From: Heliopora coerulea
Taxonomy: Eukaryota > Cnidaria > Anthozoa > Scleralcyonacea > Helioporidae
Length of the DNA: 64,000 bases
Reading direction: 5' to 3'
NCBI GenBank assembly: GCA_030142905.1
Contig: JASJOG010000528.1
Span: forward strand, 1 to 64,000
Below, one piece after another: positions 1-13,093 of the stretch (positions within the stretch are counted from its first letter, which is position 1; every line of letters starts with the position of its first letter). Made by a program: the position numbers and the translations under genes. The notes under the pieces are model-generated. The model saw only the letters and a program-made list of their open reading frames with translations. It did no database searches and had not been told where the DNA came from.

Positions 1-3000
1 CTTGATTTACTGAAATACGTACCATTTCTGAAACTGGATTCTCACACCTAACCACATATGACTGCTAATTCTTGCTGAATTGTAGCTCCAAAGCCTCTAC
101 GCCATTGTGTTAAAAGAAGTAAGTAATATTTTCCCTGTCTTTCACTGTGTGCTCTAGAAAAACAACGAAACGAAAGAAAAACGTTTTGTTTTCTGTGACT
201 ATGCAGGAAGATATTTTCACTAACAATTTACACTGGGTAGTTTTCCTTGGCAGCTAAAGCGATGATCGAAATTAAAGCAATTTGACGAAAAACTTGCATT
301 TATTTCAACATGCTCACGTTTGCTGCATGTTGATGCAACTTTATATGCAAGATCCGTGTAAATTGGTTGCCAAACAGGACATTAATTGTCCACTTGAACT
401 TCGACAACTTCCTTGTTCAAATGGTTATTGAGAAGTATGCGAGGGGCCTACGAGCCAGTGTTTGTTTGGCAAACAAAAGGCGTAGGAACTGTAGCGGAAG
501 GTGAGGCTTTTATCGTTACACTTTTTCATGTGACTATTCATCACTTTAGTTTAAATATTTATGATATATTTTTAAAATTTTTTGGAAAATTTTCGACATT
601 ACATGGACGTTTGCACAAACGGGTATAGTTCGAAATCAGTTGAAAGTAACTGTTTTAAATGCTGTTAAACTCATACTACAGGCTCACATTTTCCTGGAAA
701 ATATGGGTCCATTTGTTCATGTTATACATTAGTTATTCAGACATAGGTCAGTGCTCCTCGAAATCGATTGTACTACCTGCAGAAAAACCTCACAAGCCCA
801 ACTCTTTCCAAGATTCGAAGAGAGAATTCGAAACGATATCAGACGTGACCCTATGTGGTCTAGGCACTTATAAAATGCTTCCCACGCCCCTGGTAAAATT
901 TTTGGTGTACAAAATTAATTACAACGTTCAACGCATAAATTACTTTTCCGTATATATTTTGACTGCAGAATTTATAAATTTAGCTCATTGTCTTCGCGAC
1001 ACAGTTTGCTTAAGTCTCAAGACAACATGACATGAAAATGATTTATTACCAGTAGCAAGGCTAATGTTAGAGTTGTTGGAGGTTTGACATGAAAATAAAG
1101 CAATGGGGATATTCCAGCACTGTTTTTAACCCTTTGCATTCCTATGAAACAAAGAATTATTTTGACCCAGATTCAACTGTTTTCACTACTATTGTACTGG
1201 ACACAGGTATTGCCAATATGCTGGAATATTGTTGATGTCCATATTTAGCCAATGTCCCACAGTGACTTACTTTGAATGCCATTTCTACCAATTATGACTA
1301 TTAAATCTTTAGTGAACAGAGGCATTTCTTCACTACAATATTGTTGAAATGTGTGTCGACTAGTTCAAACAAACTTTCAATAAGTTCATGCAACATTTGT
1401 TAACAGACTTCTTAAAGTGTGCTATTGAATCAATATGAAAAAATTCCAAAATTCGCCAAACGTCCTGGGCGGAAAAGGTCTTCCATTAGATAAGAATGAA
1501 AGGAATTTGTTTACTGAATGTCTCATGATGACTTCGATAAGATATTTTTTTTGAAATGACCCGGTGCACGAGATCAAACAATGGAAACTGTTCTTTGGAA
1601 GAGTGATGATATGTCAAGACATCTGTAACAGAATATTGTGATACTAAGATAACGATGTTTTTATTTCAAAAAGAATATATATTAATTGAGCAATTTAGGA
1701 ATGCCTATCTGTCATAGCAGATCATAACACGAAGTATTTTATCAAGAATTTGTAACTCGTCTTAAAATTTCCAGAGTTAACAGGGTGACAATTTAGAGAA
1801 GAAAGACAGTTTGGGTGCTGTGACTCTCACATTTATCCAAACTCACCACAAGCTCCGTTTCTTGTCAAATAAAATCACCAAAAATCTAACCTTCTTGTAA
1901 GGAAATGTTTTAGGCAGCCTAACACTGCTTATTTAGATTCTGTAAAATGCTAATGACCCGATGTGCAGTTCCATATTTCCATTTTCATCAGACAGGGTTG
2001 ATCAATGCAATCATTATGGATTGTCCATTAAAATTAAACGTGGGAAATTACCACTTCCCAGTCTACGTCTTTACTTTCGAACTCACATACGAACATTAAC
2101 AGTTGTCGTTAAATTCATGCACAGAGGCACATAACCAATTTTGGTGGTAGTGTGGTATTAAAATTCAATTGTTAAGATAGTCTGCATTTCTTAAGATTGG
2201 CTAGATCATATATTTTGTGAATTCAAATACTACAGCGACCGATCGATCGAGTTAATCCTCACCGGCCTTATCTTTTAACAGTCAGCAAATAAGACTTGCG
2301 TTTAATAACTTAAAACACATGTGGGTACCCTTATCTGCTTTTTTATTGCGTTTAGGCCTCTCGCGTAAGTAGCAACACAGAAAAAATTTGGCTCGAACTG
2401 TTTGCTTCAGTTTTCTGGTTTGCCTACATTTTGTTGATTTTTTGGAACTTAGGTATATGGAGACTAGCAAGTATGCCTCTGAACGAATTGCATGCGCAAA
2501 TGAAAGTTTAAGCAATAGTTACCTGACCGCTTATGTTTTACACAAAACATAATGCTGTCCCGATTCCTTAACTCTTTTCACTTCAACTTCAAATATTGCA
2601 ATCTTCCGAATCAGTCAACAGCATGGTTTTGCAACCAGGAAGTAAAATGTTCAGTAAAGTATAGTTGGCATGATTGCATACGCTGTTATCATCCATTGAA
2701 AACAAATAGGTAGAGGAATATAGCTGATCTGGACTTGTCAATATCATGGTAGCTCTCAAGTTTGAATTAGGTTCTATCTATGGTTATTTGTATGTCTGCT
2801 TTGAAATATTATTTAGTACCGGCCTGCCTTATTTGATGTTAATCCAATCGTAGTGTAAAATAGATCGCAATATAAGTTGTAGAATCATGCTAGTTTGTCA
2901 ATTTTCTTTAGTTCTAATTCTCCGATAAAATGCATTAATCTTAGATAACATCAGGCGTAATCATTGAAACCTTATAAAAGTGTCTGATATGAATTCGACG

Positions 3001-3050
3001 ACTTTGTTGTAATTTCTTATAAACAGCTTCTTCTCATTTTCTTCACCATC
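1..3050. other. Intergenic, no supported gene
   Basis: AT-rich sequence without convincing coding regions. Open frames at 413-628 (+), 659-1030 (+) and 2282-2515 (-) show no recognisable domain and no neighbouring splice-consistent exons. A short inverted match (ATATTCCAGCA near 1109, its complement near 1213) suggests a degraded foldback element. Confidence 0.5.
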
Positions 3051-3058
3051 GATGACAG

Positions 3059-3143
3059 TATTAAAATGATCTGAATTAACTGTTTCCTGGCGGGTACAAG
3101 ACTTGTGCTATTATCCTCTGGTAAACGCCAGATCATTTTAATA
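3059..3143. repeat. Foldback hairpin with 15-bp perfect arms
   Basis: The sequence TATTAAAATGATCTG at 3059-3073 recurs as its exact complement at 3129-3143, with about 55 bp between. This looks like a small foldback or MITE remnant. No target duplication is obvious. Confidence 0.55.
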
Positions 3144-3483
3144 GTCAAGCGGAGAGTTTACCCATAGAAAGTGGTTAGCGGTTCATTTTTCGTTTGAGAT
3201 CGACGTTTGCTCAGTAGAAAATTGTAGACCAGTAATTATCCGCAAATTCCTATCAAATGTGCAACTGGTTTAACGTGTGTTTGAATGTATGTTATTTTGT
3301 CAAGATCAATGAAATACCTAACTGAAAGAGGAAGTTTTAATGAATCAGAATTGAAGTAATATATCTCATGACATCATGGCTGGATAAATTTATATAAATT
3401 AGGTTTGGTTTTCTGTAACAGCGATATGCCTCGACATGTTTAACCGCGTGATGTCAATTGTAACAAAACGTTAATATCGATTT

Positions 3484-4060
3484 CTTTGAAACGCTCGAAA
3501 TCAAGGACGTAAATCCTGTGGGGGATCGGAGGACATATCCCCCCCTCACTTTTGGAACGAGGGGGGGACATATATAATTATCCCCCCCACTTTTTGCAAA
3601 GTTCATGAGAGCTGAAGCCTAATTTCTCTTCCCTCGGCGCTTATGGTTCCATGTTTACCTTTACGATTTTCCGATATAACCTTTTTCAGCCCCAATTCTT
3701 ACCTAGGTATTGATGGTTCGAATACAGGACAAATTATGAAAATTTGCCAAATTATTTTACAGTCCAATCGTTCTTCTTTGGACGCCATTTTGTAAACAAT
3801 CAAAAATACTTTGTTTAGTCATACTATAACGTCTTTATTGCTGTTTGGAGGAAATGCATGGCTTCGTTTCGATTGAAAAATAAGGTATGAATGTTGTTCC
3901 AAAGAAACAATCTCAGAATGCCGGAAAACGCATTTCATAAATATTAGATTTAAAAAAAAAAACTTTCAGAGGGAATGCTTCCACATCACCTGGCCGGCTC
4001 CGTCCCCCCCCCCCCCCACTTTTAGGAAGCGATTGTCGCCCTAGCTCTAAATAATGCTCT
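3484..4060. repeat. Degraded repeat with poly-C/poly-G tracts
   Basis: G- and C-runs near 3518-3595 and a C-run of about 15 near 4003-4017 stand out from AT-rich flanks. The same phrase (a C-run followed by cacttttt or cactttta) occurs at about 3541, 3586 and 4003, suggesting one old mobile element with damaged ends. I cannot assign a family. Confidence 0.35.
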
Positions 4061-6120
4061 ATAAATGCCTGAAACTCAAACAAAATCAACCTATATCCGC
4101 CAAAAATTGATATCAAACGTCTTAAAATTGGTAAAGTTGTACAACATTCCAATGGAGGACAAACCAGGAAGTAGGTTAGGAAACTGCAAGTTAGGAAACT
4201 TCATCTACGTCCAACTCAGGTTGTCACCGTTTATCAAACGCGATATCAAAAATGATCAAACTTTTTGTTCCGATTGTTTTTCATCTGTACTATACAAGTA
4301 TTTAAGGTTCTTTATATGTGATTAACAGCTGCCCAAATAATACGAATATATTCACGTATTCATTTGATTTGACTATCTGACTTTAAGTAAATTAAGTACA
4401 CTATAGCTTGAACACCAAAAAATTATTAACCATTGCAGAATAAAACGTTTCTCAAACGAGTAACCAAGCATCTATCTGGTAATTTTCACTTATCGAACAT
4501 TTCACCTTGACTTTATAATTAATACTTAACTGATTTTATCGCCAGTCTTCCTTCTTTTGATAAATTCGCCAGCTTTATTTCGTTTCTTAGATTAGACAAG
4601 AAATTTTATTAATAATCGTCAACACTTAACAATGAATGAAAAGTTTTGCAAGCAGGAAATAAAATGCGCAGTTAAGTAAGCTAATGTTAAAATGCAACCC
4701 TCAATGATCCGTAACCTCACCAGCAGAGACGAAACGTCAAACTACTCAGGAACTTCTCAATTTTTAGGCTCCAGACGTGCATTCAACACGCAGGAGTGGT
4801 CGTGACAAAGATGTTACAACGAACCCATAGCAAAAAATTAATGTTAGGACAGGAGTATATGGGCATTGAAAAATCAGGTGTTCTGCTTCCATCTCTCCAT
4901 CACCTCTCACCCCTGTGGACTGTAGAGTTCAACGAAAATGTGACAAGCATACTTATTCTTTTAAACAGAGCATTCGGTACCGAAACAATAACATTTTTAC
5001 ATATTCAACAAATTGCATCACGTCGTATTGTTCCAGACACCTTTGATTAAAGTATGGTTTCAAATAAATCATCTTCTGAAGTGACAACATAGTTATAGTT
5101 GGGGGGAAACATGACCTCTCGTACCCATTGTATTTTATTTTAGGGTTTAAGCGAATTTGTAAAATCAACGTCTTTATACATTGTCTATATAACATTCCAT
5201 ATCTGCCATCCTGCAGTTCCTGTTATCAGCCGGGCCAAGTAACCAGGAAAACAAAACTCATATTATCCGAAAATATTCAACTAAGTGCCACTGACTGTCA
5301 TTAACTACTGGCATTTCATTCGTTCATAGCAGCTTACTTAGCTATTTATACTTGACAGTCAGAAACGATTGAACATTTTCTGGCTCGGTAAACATATAAT
5401 CTTTGGTGGATGTTCTCAACCCACGGTTGGTTGGAATACAATTACACCAGCACGAGACAAGGACCAATTTGAGAAGTAAGGACGACAGCTGCTAAACGGT
5501 AAATTAATGTCTTTCCAAAAAAAAACAACTTTGGTTAAAGTGCAGAGTGAAGTACACGCTTGTTAACTATATCAATTATGTTTTTCGAAGCTTCATATGT
5601 TATTTCTGTTCCGTATTTTGTTTCAGACACTATTAATTAATTTCATCGTATTTAGACCGGATGTTTTAAACCTTGCGGGATGTACATTAAAAAACAAGAA
5701 CCCTTACACGTACGAATAAGCCTTTAGAACAGCAAACACCCGGGTATATTAATCCAATTCATACTGATCTGTACGTGTTAAATTAGGATACATATTCAGT
5801 GCAACGCTAAATTTGCCAGGACCTAGCTTTACCAGTTTCCCTATCATCTAGTTCTCCAGCTTCAATTGCAAAGTGCACATACAAAATTTGCTACAATATG
5901 ATAGGATGCCAAAACGTTTACATGGGCAATGGACACAATTCCTCTTATATTTGTGTATTTGTTATCGAGTGGGTTCTAACATACAATTTTTTAAGTTCAT
6001 TGTTTGTAAGTTGATAATTCTGACACCCTCATCTCTTCTCATGATCATAATCTTTTTAGTTCTACAGTTGCAGTTTCGCTTAAATGCATTTTTTGTCAAA
6101 GGCCGTTTCCCTATATACAT
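4061..6120. other. Intergenic, nothing recognised
   Basis: AT-rich sequence. The small frames at 4065-4325, 4796-5050 and 4953-5195 have no motif, no splice context and no repeat similarity that I can see. Confidence 0.5.
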
Positions 6121-6123
6121 CTG

Positions 6124-6264
6124 GTGAATACAACTACCAGAATGCCTTTCGAAATCTTGTTTGAATTGTTAATCGAAGCAAACGTCTTTCCATTCGAATA
6201 GGGAATACAGTGTTAGCATAAAAATGAAAAAGTCGCGAAGTATACTAGTAGCTGTATTCAGCTG
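6124..6264 (-). mobile_element. Short MITE, same family as 27428-27578
   Basis: The left end (gaatacaactaccagaatgc at 6127) and right end (gctgtattcagc at 6252-6263) are inverted relatives. The internal part with tttcgaaatc and gtctttccattcg matches the complement of the element at 27.4-27.6 kb. It is non-coding. Confidence 0.6.
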
Positions 6265-6712
6265 TATTAAGCTGACTAAAAAAGGAGAATCGGCTATCAA
6301 TGAGCTGGAGAACAATGGTCTGTATTTAACAATTATTAATTAGCCAAGAGCAAAGTGAATATTCGTCAAGGAGGTTATTCAAGAATTAGCTTAAGACGAA
6401 TAAATATTTTAGTATAATTACACAGGTGATTGTGTGAAAAAAAGTAGAGAATGATTTGTTTTAAAAGTTCCTTGGTAACACTGACAATAATAGCGGCCAT
6501 TTTGTGTAAATACCTTCACTCTTATATTCACCTGATGGTGATTATAGTAAAATATAATGTAAATTTGGCCATATGTCCCCCCGGAATTTTTGTTAATTGC
6601 CTTACGTACTAATGTTGATATCATAATCCATTCTCTTCTTGAAAACAGGAATGGCAGAAAAGGATAGGCTAGGAGGGGGTTTACCCTTATTTAATAATAT
6701 AGTCAAAACTTA

Positions 6713-6843
6713 CTAAAGGTGTTCGGTTGTGTACTGTGCAAGCTGTGTGAGATGTACGTGCCCTGAAAAACTCAGTGCTATAAGCGTGTTTTTCTGACTA
6801 TTCACAAGTCAACTGACACAGCTTGCACCGCAAACACCTTTAT
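6713..6843. mobile_element. Foldback MITE, about 131 bp
   Basis: The left arm taaaggtgttcggttgtg...gtgcaagctgtgt pairs with the right arm tgacacagcttgcaccgcaaacaccttta, giving imperfect inverted repeats of about 30 bp. It has no coding capacity. Confidence 0.65.
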
Positions 6844-7160
6844 TAACATCAAGATGCAGCTTACCAACTTAACTAACAATTAACTAACTAATAACTAATA
6901 AACCCAGTTACAATTACATAGTTTTCCATAGCAAATGAATTTAATATTTGTATTCTACGCATTTTCATGACAAGTGTCTTCGGAGCACTAGTTTACGTTT
7001 TCATTAAGACAAAGCAATTAAATCAAAGCTTGTCTTTCTAATATCACACCATTAAGATATTGTGGGAACAAAAATGGTATGTCACCCTACACCGAAAAAC
7101 TTGTGGAAGCGACCGCCGCCACAGTCCCCACGCGTCCTTCGCCGTATCAAAATCATGCTG

Positions 7161-7186
7161 AACAATATGTTGTTGAACATATTGTT
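7161..7186. repeat. Perfect 11-bp inverted repeat hairpin
   Basis: AACAATATGTT and its exact complement AACATATTGTT are separated by GTTG. This is a strong short hairpin, probably part of a small repeat. Its function is unknown. Confidence 0.55.
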
Positions 7187-7939
7187 GTAGAAAATAGCAC
7201 AGAAGCTAAATCGCACGAACTAAAGGCAAAAAAATATTGCACTTTACGGTAAAATACCATATTAGGAAAGATACAATATTCGAGCCCAAACTAATAGGTT
7301 TTGCTATGGCTCGCCTTGCACTGTCCTTGTAAAACCCATAGAAATCTCTCGCTCATGCTCTAATTTTTATATGTGGATTTACATGTTTTCAATTCCACTC
7401 CTGAATCCTGACGTTTATATGGGATCGATTTTGTATGTTTAAATAGGCGTCATTACGGCGGAAAAACTCCATTAGCCACTCGGAATGGTAGGTGTTCTTC
7501 ATCCCCTGTCCTGCACAAAGCGCAGAAACTCTCAACATATACAGGTTCTGAAGTGACAAGATATGTTCAGAAAATGTCGTGCGCTGTGCTATGTAAAAAA
7601 CGTTTTCGAATCACACATACATAAAGCTAGACAAGCGACAATCTTCTATTTTCCATGTTACTGAAGTCTCTAAGTGCTTCTTCTAATCCATCATCACTTC
7701 CCAGTTTGATGATTTCCTCTTAATCAGTTTACATTACTGCCAAACTCAAAAGTCTCTCCTGGCCCATGGTACTACGTGGCCATGTCTTCATACGGCAAAC
7801 AACTGAGAAAGAACGTTCAGAAGACCATTTACCTCTAAGGTTTCGGCATTTAGTAAATTGTGGCATCCTATTTCGACATATCTAAGGAATTACTACTTTA
7901 CTACATATAGTAGTTATATAAATCTTTTGAAAAAAGTGG

Positions 7940-7970
7940 CCTGGCCTGGCCTGGTCTGGCCTTCCTCCTC
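7940..7970. repeat. Short GGCCT microsatellite
   Basis: About five imperfect tandem copies of GGCCT are followed by a pyrimidine-rich stretch. Confidence 0.6.
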
Positions 7971-8101
7971 CACGTGACGTCCATGATCTAAACATTTTAA
8001 TGAATACTTATTCCTGGTTAGTTGCTTACACCTGAAAATTGTCGAATTGAACCTCATTGTGTTTGATATGTTTCCTTCAATTAGCTAAATCTTTGGTGGG
8101 T

Positions 8102-8141
8102 GGACGTTTGGCCGACAACACGTTTGGCCGACAGGACATTT
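8102..8141. repeat. Left copy of GGCCGACA minisatellite sequence
   Basis: Two units of cgtttggccgaca(a/g) lie immediately left of a telomere-like array. Their complement reads like the minisatellite at 8681-8835, so the two flank the array as inverted repeats. Confidence 0.6.
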
Positions 8142-8145
8142 AAAC

Positions 8146-8352
8146 CATAACCCTAACCCCTAACCCTTAACCCTAACCCTTAACCCAAACCCTAACCCTA
8201 ACCCTAACCCCTTACCCTTAACCCTAACCCTTAACCCAAACCCTAACCCTAACCCCTAACCCCTAATTCCTAACTCCTAACCCTTAACCCTAACCCCTAA
8301 CCCTATCCCTAACCCCTAATCCCTAACCCCTAATCCCTAACCCCTAACCCCT
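8146..8352 (-). repeat. Interstitial telomere-like repeat, (TTAGGG)n variants
   Basis: About 207 bp of CCCTAA, CCCCTAA, CCCTTAA and CCCAAA variants on this strand, that is degenerate TTAGGG on the other. TTAGGG is the usual metazoan telomere unit. Variant units are mixed throughout, so this is an old or element-borne copy and not a clean chromosome end. Confidence 0.85.
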
Positions 8353-8680
8353 CGAAATAACTATGAACGTGGATACCGTCTTTACAACAGCTATTCTGGC
8401 AGGATCAGGTGGGTGCTTATGCACAGAAGGTTGATTTTTCAAATCGTTGTTATCAGTCGTTAGCCTGCTCTTGCATTCTTTCTTCTTTTTGCACCTCCAG
8501 TAGGTTAAAGAATCTCGGTTTCTATCAAAGATATATGCATAACCTTCTTACAGAAGTCTCTTTCCGCATCGTCACGTCTTAATAAACTCCTGAGTCATCC
8601 TTTTTTCGGCCATCCTTTTGATCAACAAATGAGTGATCCTTTTGTTACCACCCGTAAGCATTATTTTAGAAAATAAATTT

Positions 8681-8835
8681 CGGTCAAATGTCCTATCGGG
8701 CAAACGTCTTGTCGGCCAAATTCCCTGTCGGTGAAATGTCCTATCGGCCAAATATCTGTCGGTCAAAGGTCCTGTCGCTAAAACGTCTGTCGGTTTAGTG
8801 TCTGTCGGTCAAAAATCTGTCGGCCAAATGTCCGG
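8681..8835. repeat. GTCGG(C/T)CAAA-type minisatellite
   Basis: Eight or so degenerate units of about 17-20 bp (for example cggtcaaatgtcctatcgg, tcggccaaatatctg). A minus-strand open frame here only translates the repeat. Its orientation is opposite to the left copy at 8102-8141. Confidence 0.7.
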
Positions 8836-8869
8836 TCACATAATCTTGTTGGTGTGTATCACACTTTAG

Positions 8870-9055
8870 GTTTTACACTGCCTAACTAGAGACATCTTCA
8901 CTCCAGCTAAACCTCCACCATTTTGGTCTTGGGAACACCTGTCAGTTTTACTCTGGCTAACGCTAAACGATTTTACTCTGGCTATCGTCAGATTATTTTA
9001 TTATAGCAAACGCTCAGCCATTTTACACTGACAAATGGCAGACGACTTTTCCAAT
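8870..9055. repeat. Degenerate short tandem repeat
   Basis: The phrase ttttac(a/t)ctg(g/a)ctaacg recurs about every 30 bp in varying form (8875, 8944, 8970, 9022). It is a low-copy, decayed repeat. Confidence 0.4.
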
Positions 9056-9330
9056 GCTGTTTAATGTTTTAGCTATATCAGTAAACGATGGTATCTACAG
9101 CTGCACATTTAACAACAATGCTTTGTAAACGTGCATGAACATCAATAACAGCTGAGGAATGGTTAACATGTTACTTTAAATTACTTGGGAAAGAGGTCTC
9201 TACTCACAAAACCTAGTCTATTAGAAAACCTATGTTCCCAATATTTGAACTAGGGATGAGGTGTATAAGGGATTATGACATAATGCTCAAAGGAGGTCTG
9301 TTTCAGAACAGTCAATTATAGCGTAGATTT

Positions 9331-9699
9331 TCAAAACATATTGAATATATTATTTATTATGGCTGCAATAATTATCAAAGGATGAATTAGTATTAACGGT
9401 GAAAAGTCCCTTTTCAAAGAGGAATTGCTATTTTTTTCCTCCCTGTGAAGGAATCGCTTGTCGTCATCATTTCCAAATTTATTCCACCATTTCAATTTCT
9501 CTGCTGACACAAGAACGTACAACATAATAATGGCAATAGGAATATGTAAGGTCATGACCTGAATAAAAATTCCGCTAATTTCTACCCTGCTGTTAGATGA
9601 TTTGTCCTCTTTCAATCTAATGCACACTTCGCTGAACAGCAAGATTTTTGTTTTCGATTCTGATAAAGTTGTCTTTCTGGTATAACGTATACTAGCCAC
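9331..9699 (-). other. Open frame of 122 codons, probably not a gene
   Basis: The translation has one hydrophobic stretch (about residues 50-64) and a hydrophobic tail, but no family motif. The composition follows the local A+T bias and no adjoining exons were found. I list it only because it is the longest unexplained frame upstream of the gene. Confidence 0.15.
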
Positions 9700-9796
9700 T
9701 TTATTCCGAGCAAAGGCGAAAGACTAGTGCCACAATAAAGGTAATATGATCTCGTACTGTCCTATTATTGGTAATTTTAATGACTAAAACGTTTTT

Positions 9797-9798
<2 letters not shown>

Positions 9799-9834
<36 letters not shown>
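9799..9834. repeat. (TA)n microsatellite
   Basis: Uninterrupted alternating TA of about 36 bp. Confidence 0.9.
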
Positions 9835-9836
<2 letters not shown>

Positions 9837-12700
9837 AATATTATCCTTGAATGTTATAGAGTGGAATCTTAATTAAAAATTAACTCTCGCAGTTTCAACT
9901 TCATTCAAAGACTTTTAGTTTATATAGTTTTGAAACAGCAATTTCATGTTATCATTGAGTAAAGTGGATAAGACTAAGAGCTACTTGCCCAGGTACCTGA
10001 ATTGGCGGTAGATGATGATACCTTACGAAACACCTTCAAATCCAGCTGTTAATACGGTTGGCTAGGATTGCTATGATTTACTTAATTTTAGATATTTCCT
10101 CAGTTTAACAGCTCTGTTTAGCAGTAAATGACTGGTGAGTAACTGGACTATACATAGAGAAATTCCAATTTAAGCTAGAAATTTGTTAGGTACCAAGCAA
10201 GTCTTGTTAGAAAACAATTGTCCAGCAGGTAATTGTCAGTTGAACCATAACTTAATGGTAATCAAAAAGAAGCAACTTTAGAAAAAAACATGAAAAAAAA
10301 AAGAAATATTAGACTAATTCAACACTCAAGTAACATCTTTTTGCTGAGTAGAGAAATTTGAGAATGATCTTTATACAACGTCAGTTACGTTTTTACACCA
10401 ATACAAACGTATGTATTTGTGATTTAAATACTCTGCTACAATGGATTGGATAGTATGCAAACTATGCATCAACCTAATGTATCCTATCGCTTACATGCTC
10501 CAAATGCAGTGTGCAAAGTAATTTAAGGGACTGACTTACTCCTTGAAGAATGTAACTTGTAAATTTATTATGATGACAATCTCTCGAATGTCCCATCATG
10601 ATTATTCCTTATTTATTTCATTTATTACGTGTAAAATTAACTGAGAGTATAATTGTTCATAGAAGAATGATAACATCGGCAAATACTCTTCTTTCAAGTG
10701 CTTGAAGGTATTTTAATTTATGTGGGTAAATACAGTTGCTTAGTACAGTTAGTGCCGGTGTTCAATTGATAGTAAACATCTTTCTTTGGAAGTTAGACTG
10801 GTTTCGTTTGGGTAAATGCTCTCATCGTCGGCTACTTCTATCATTTGTATAGGAAACACTTTCGATTTAGTCAGCATATCGTAACTAGGCAACCCACAAA
10901 ACCTATTTAAACAAACAACAGTTTTAGGATTAGTATTAACATGTCGTATTAAAACATACAAAATTACCAATGCCTAATAATGTTAGTTAAAGAGAGGAAA
11001 CTGGAGCAATGAAATGGATATTTCTATGTAGTAATTTTAATGGACTTAAACTATTTAATTTTACAACGACTAGTACTTCAAATCGTTTAAAAACCACTTA
11101 CACTGAAAGATCTCTGGTAACAAAACGTGTTAATGAATTGAAGACTACTGCCAATCTTTTCAACAAATAACTTTATGAAATGAAATGTGGAGAGGACTTG
11201 ATAACCTTCGAGATACTGCAATTAGTGAAACTGCATTAGATGATTGGAATTACAATACCACCCGCGTTCGCTCTCGCTGAGATCTGCTGCTTAGACTTTA
11301 TGCTGTTCACATGTTACTAACAAACCGTGCGAATTGAGGTGAAGCTTTCTAACCCGGGCCGATACTCAGAAATTTAACTTTGTAGCTAAGGTTCGGTGCA
11401 AATTTTATCGTAGTTTAAAGTTTTAAGATGTTGAAAACATTTTACAGTGGTGGATGAAGGATTGGTTTAAGGGGGCATATTTGAGTACGTATTCAAATAA
11501 TTTTTGAAGTCCACTCTGGATAGATTGGAAAATTCAGCGAATCGAAAAGACTTGTCAAGGCTGTAGGCGTTTTGGTAAGGGGAAGTTACAATGCGAGCAA
11601 AAGATGTACTTTGGCGAATAATTGGGGTCAATTTTAAGAATCATAGATTGACTGTGGCGGTCAGATTGCACAATGAAGCAATTTAACATGCATGATGAAA
11701 AATAATTTACACATACTATTCTTCATATAAGTGGGATAAAGCATGTCGTAGCTTTTTTAGTGCACACGTTTTGCAGTTTTGACTGGAAAGTATGCTGTAT
11801 TGAATTTAAGATTGTGCAGTATAGGTTTGTTGAGATTTTTCAGAAATTTAGAAAATTAAAGATGTGATCAATAGTTTTCCCAGTGCGTGGGAAGGGAGTT
11901 GAGTGGATGTGTTGATAGCAACGTAAGTTTGTTTGGACTTGGGAAATTCTTCCAGTCTAACGATTTAGACATTTCGGTAAATCTTTTTATTTTAATATTT
12001 AAGTATTTTTGAGTGATTTTTGACGTTAGGGTTTTTATAATTCATGCTAAAAAACTGCCTTCCTTTTCAGTAATCAGGTCAGGTGGGCATACCAAGGTGC
12101 AGATGCCTACTAATACTTATACTCATGTTTAGACCGTGGGATATAGTCGATGTCTTCGTATACGAACTGGAATACCCAGAGACCTTTCCCTATATTATAT
12201 TATAACACTTCTCCACATTACTATAGCATATTATTTTTTGCAACTAAAACGTTTTTTATGAGTAATCTAAGATGTAGATTAATCTTCCTGACTACTACAG
12301 AAAGGACTTTTTTATTTTGGGTGCAATTTGGGAGAAAAGTTCTTCAACGAAAACATTATTCTTATATTATCTCGAGTAATAACCGAGGGTACTTGATCGA
12401 ACTTAGTTGTGCACCATTGGTAATGACCTGTCAACGCCTGACTCTGTTTAACAGATAAAATATTTGATTTTATTACCCTATAAAAGAAAAAAATATGCGA
12501 CAAATAATTTCTCTTGTATTCTTATTCCAAGCATTAAACCTGTAAACAAAGTGAATAATGTCGGCATGTGCCAAGGTCCGGCAAAGATGTATCCTGTTTA
12601 AGACTCTTCGTTTTGATTAACGTGAAATAATGAGGCACCAATCCGCATTTCTGTTGTTTGAAGAAATTGCGTCTTTAACCCTCTTTCGATATCTAGATCT
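9835..12700. other. Intergenic, nothing recognised
   Basis: AT-rich sequence. Frames at 10749-10970 (-) and 12150-12458 (+) show no domain or splice support. I see no repeat structure worth naming. Confidence 0.45.
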
Positions 12701-12956
12701 TTTCGTATTTACAAACACTTTATTTTAAGACCAGAAGAGTTGCTTCTGGCGGTGTTTTTCGTTCATTGTATACTTGTATCCATAAACATGGACGAAATAC
12801 TTTTGCGGTGTATCCGTCGTTCTTTTGTAAATTCGCTTTGTTTGAAAACAAAGAGTAAACTAAACGTCTTTTGGCTCTTCTGACAGACAACAACGAATAA
12901 TAATCCCTTAGGACTGCTGTTTGCTTTGGAAGGTCGTTAACTAGCAAACTACATAT

Positions 12957-12960
<4 letters not shown>

Positions 12961-12994
<34 letters not shown>

Positions 12995-13037
12995 GTGTGT
13001 GTGTGTTTGTGTGTGTATCTATGTAGGTTTTAATGTC

Positions 13038-13075
<38 letters not shown>
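12961..13075. repeat. (CA)n/(GT)n and (TA)n microsatellites
   Basis: A CA run (12961-12989), a TATATGTGTG stretch and a TA run (13040-13075) lie back to back. An open frame of 206 codons on the minus strand is an artefact of these repeats. Confidence 0.9.
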
Positions 13076-13083
<8 letters not shown>

Positions 13084-13093
13084 AAATTTCTGA

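Noticed and set aside
659..1030. 123-codon plus-strand frame
   Set aside because: AT-biased, no motif, no adjoining exons; insufficient to call a gene.
7126..7136. CCACGCGTCC, resembling a cloning adaptor
   Set aside because: The match is ten bases only, without the adjoining adaptor sequence; chance is the better explanation.
8572..8766. 64-codon minus-strand frame with repeated DR-F/Y residues
   Set aside because: It is a translation of the 17-20 bp minisatellite.
10749..10970. 73-codon minus-strand frame with several Cys
   Set aside because: Cys spacing fits no EGF or zinc-finger pattern and no splice partner was found.
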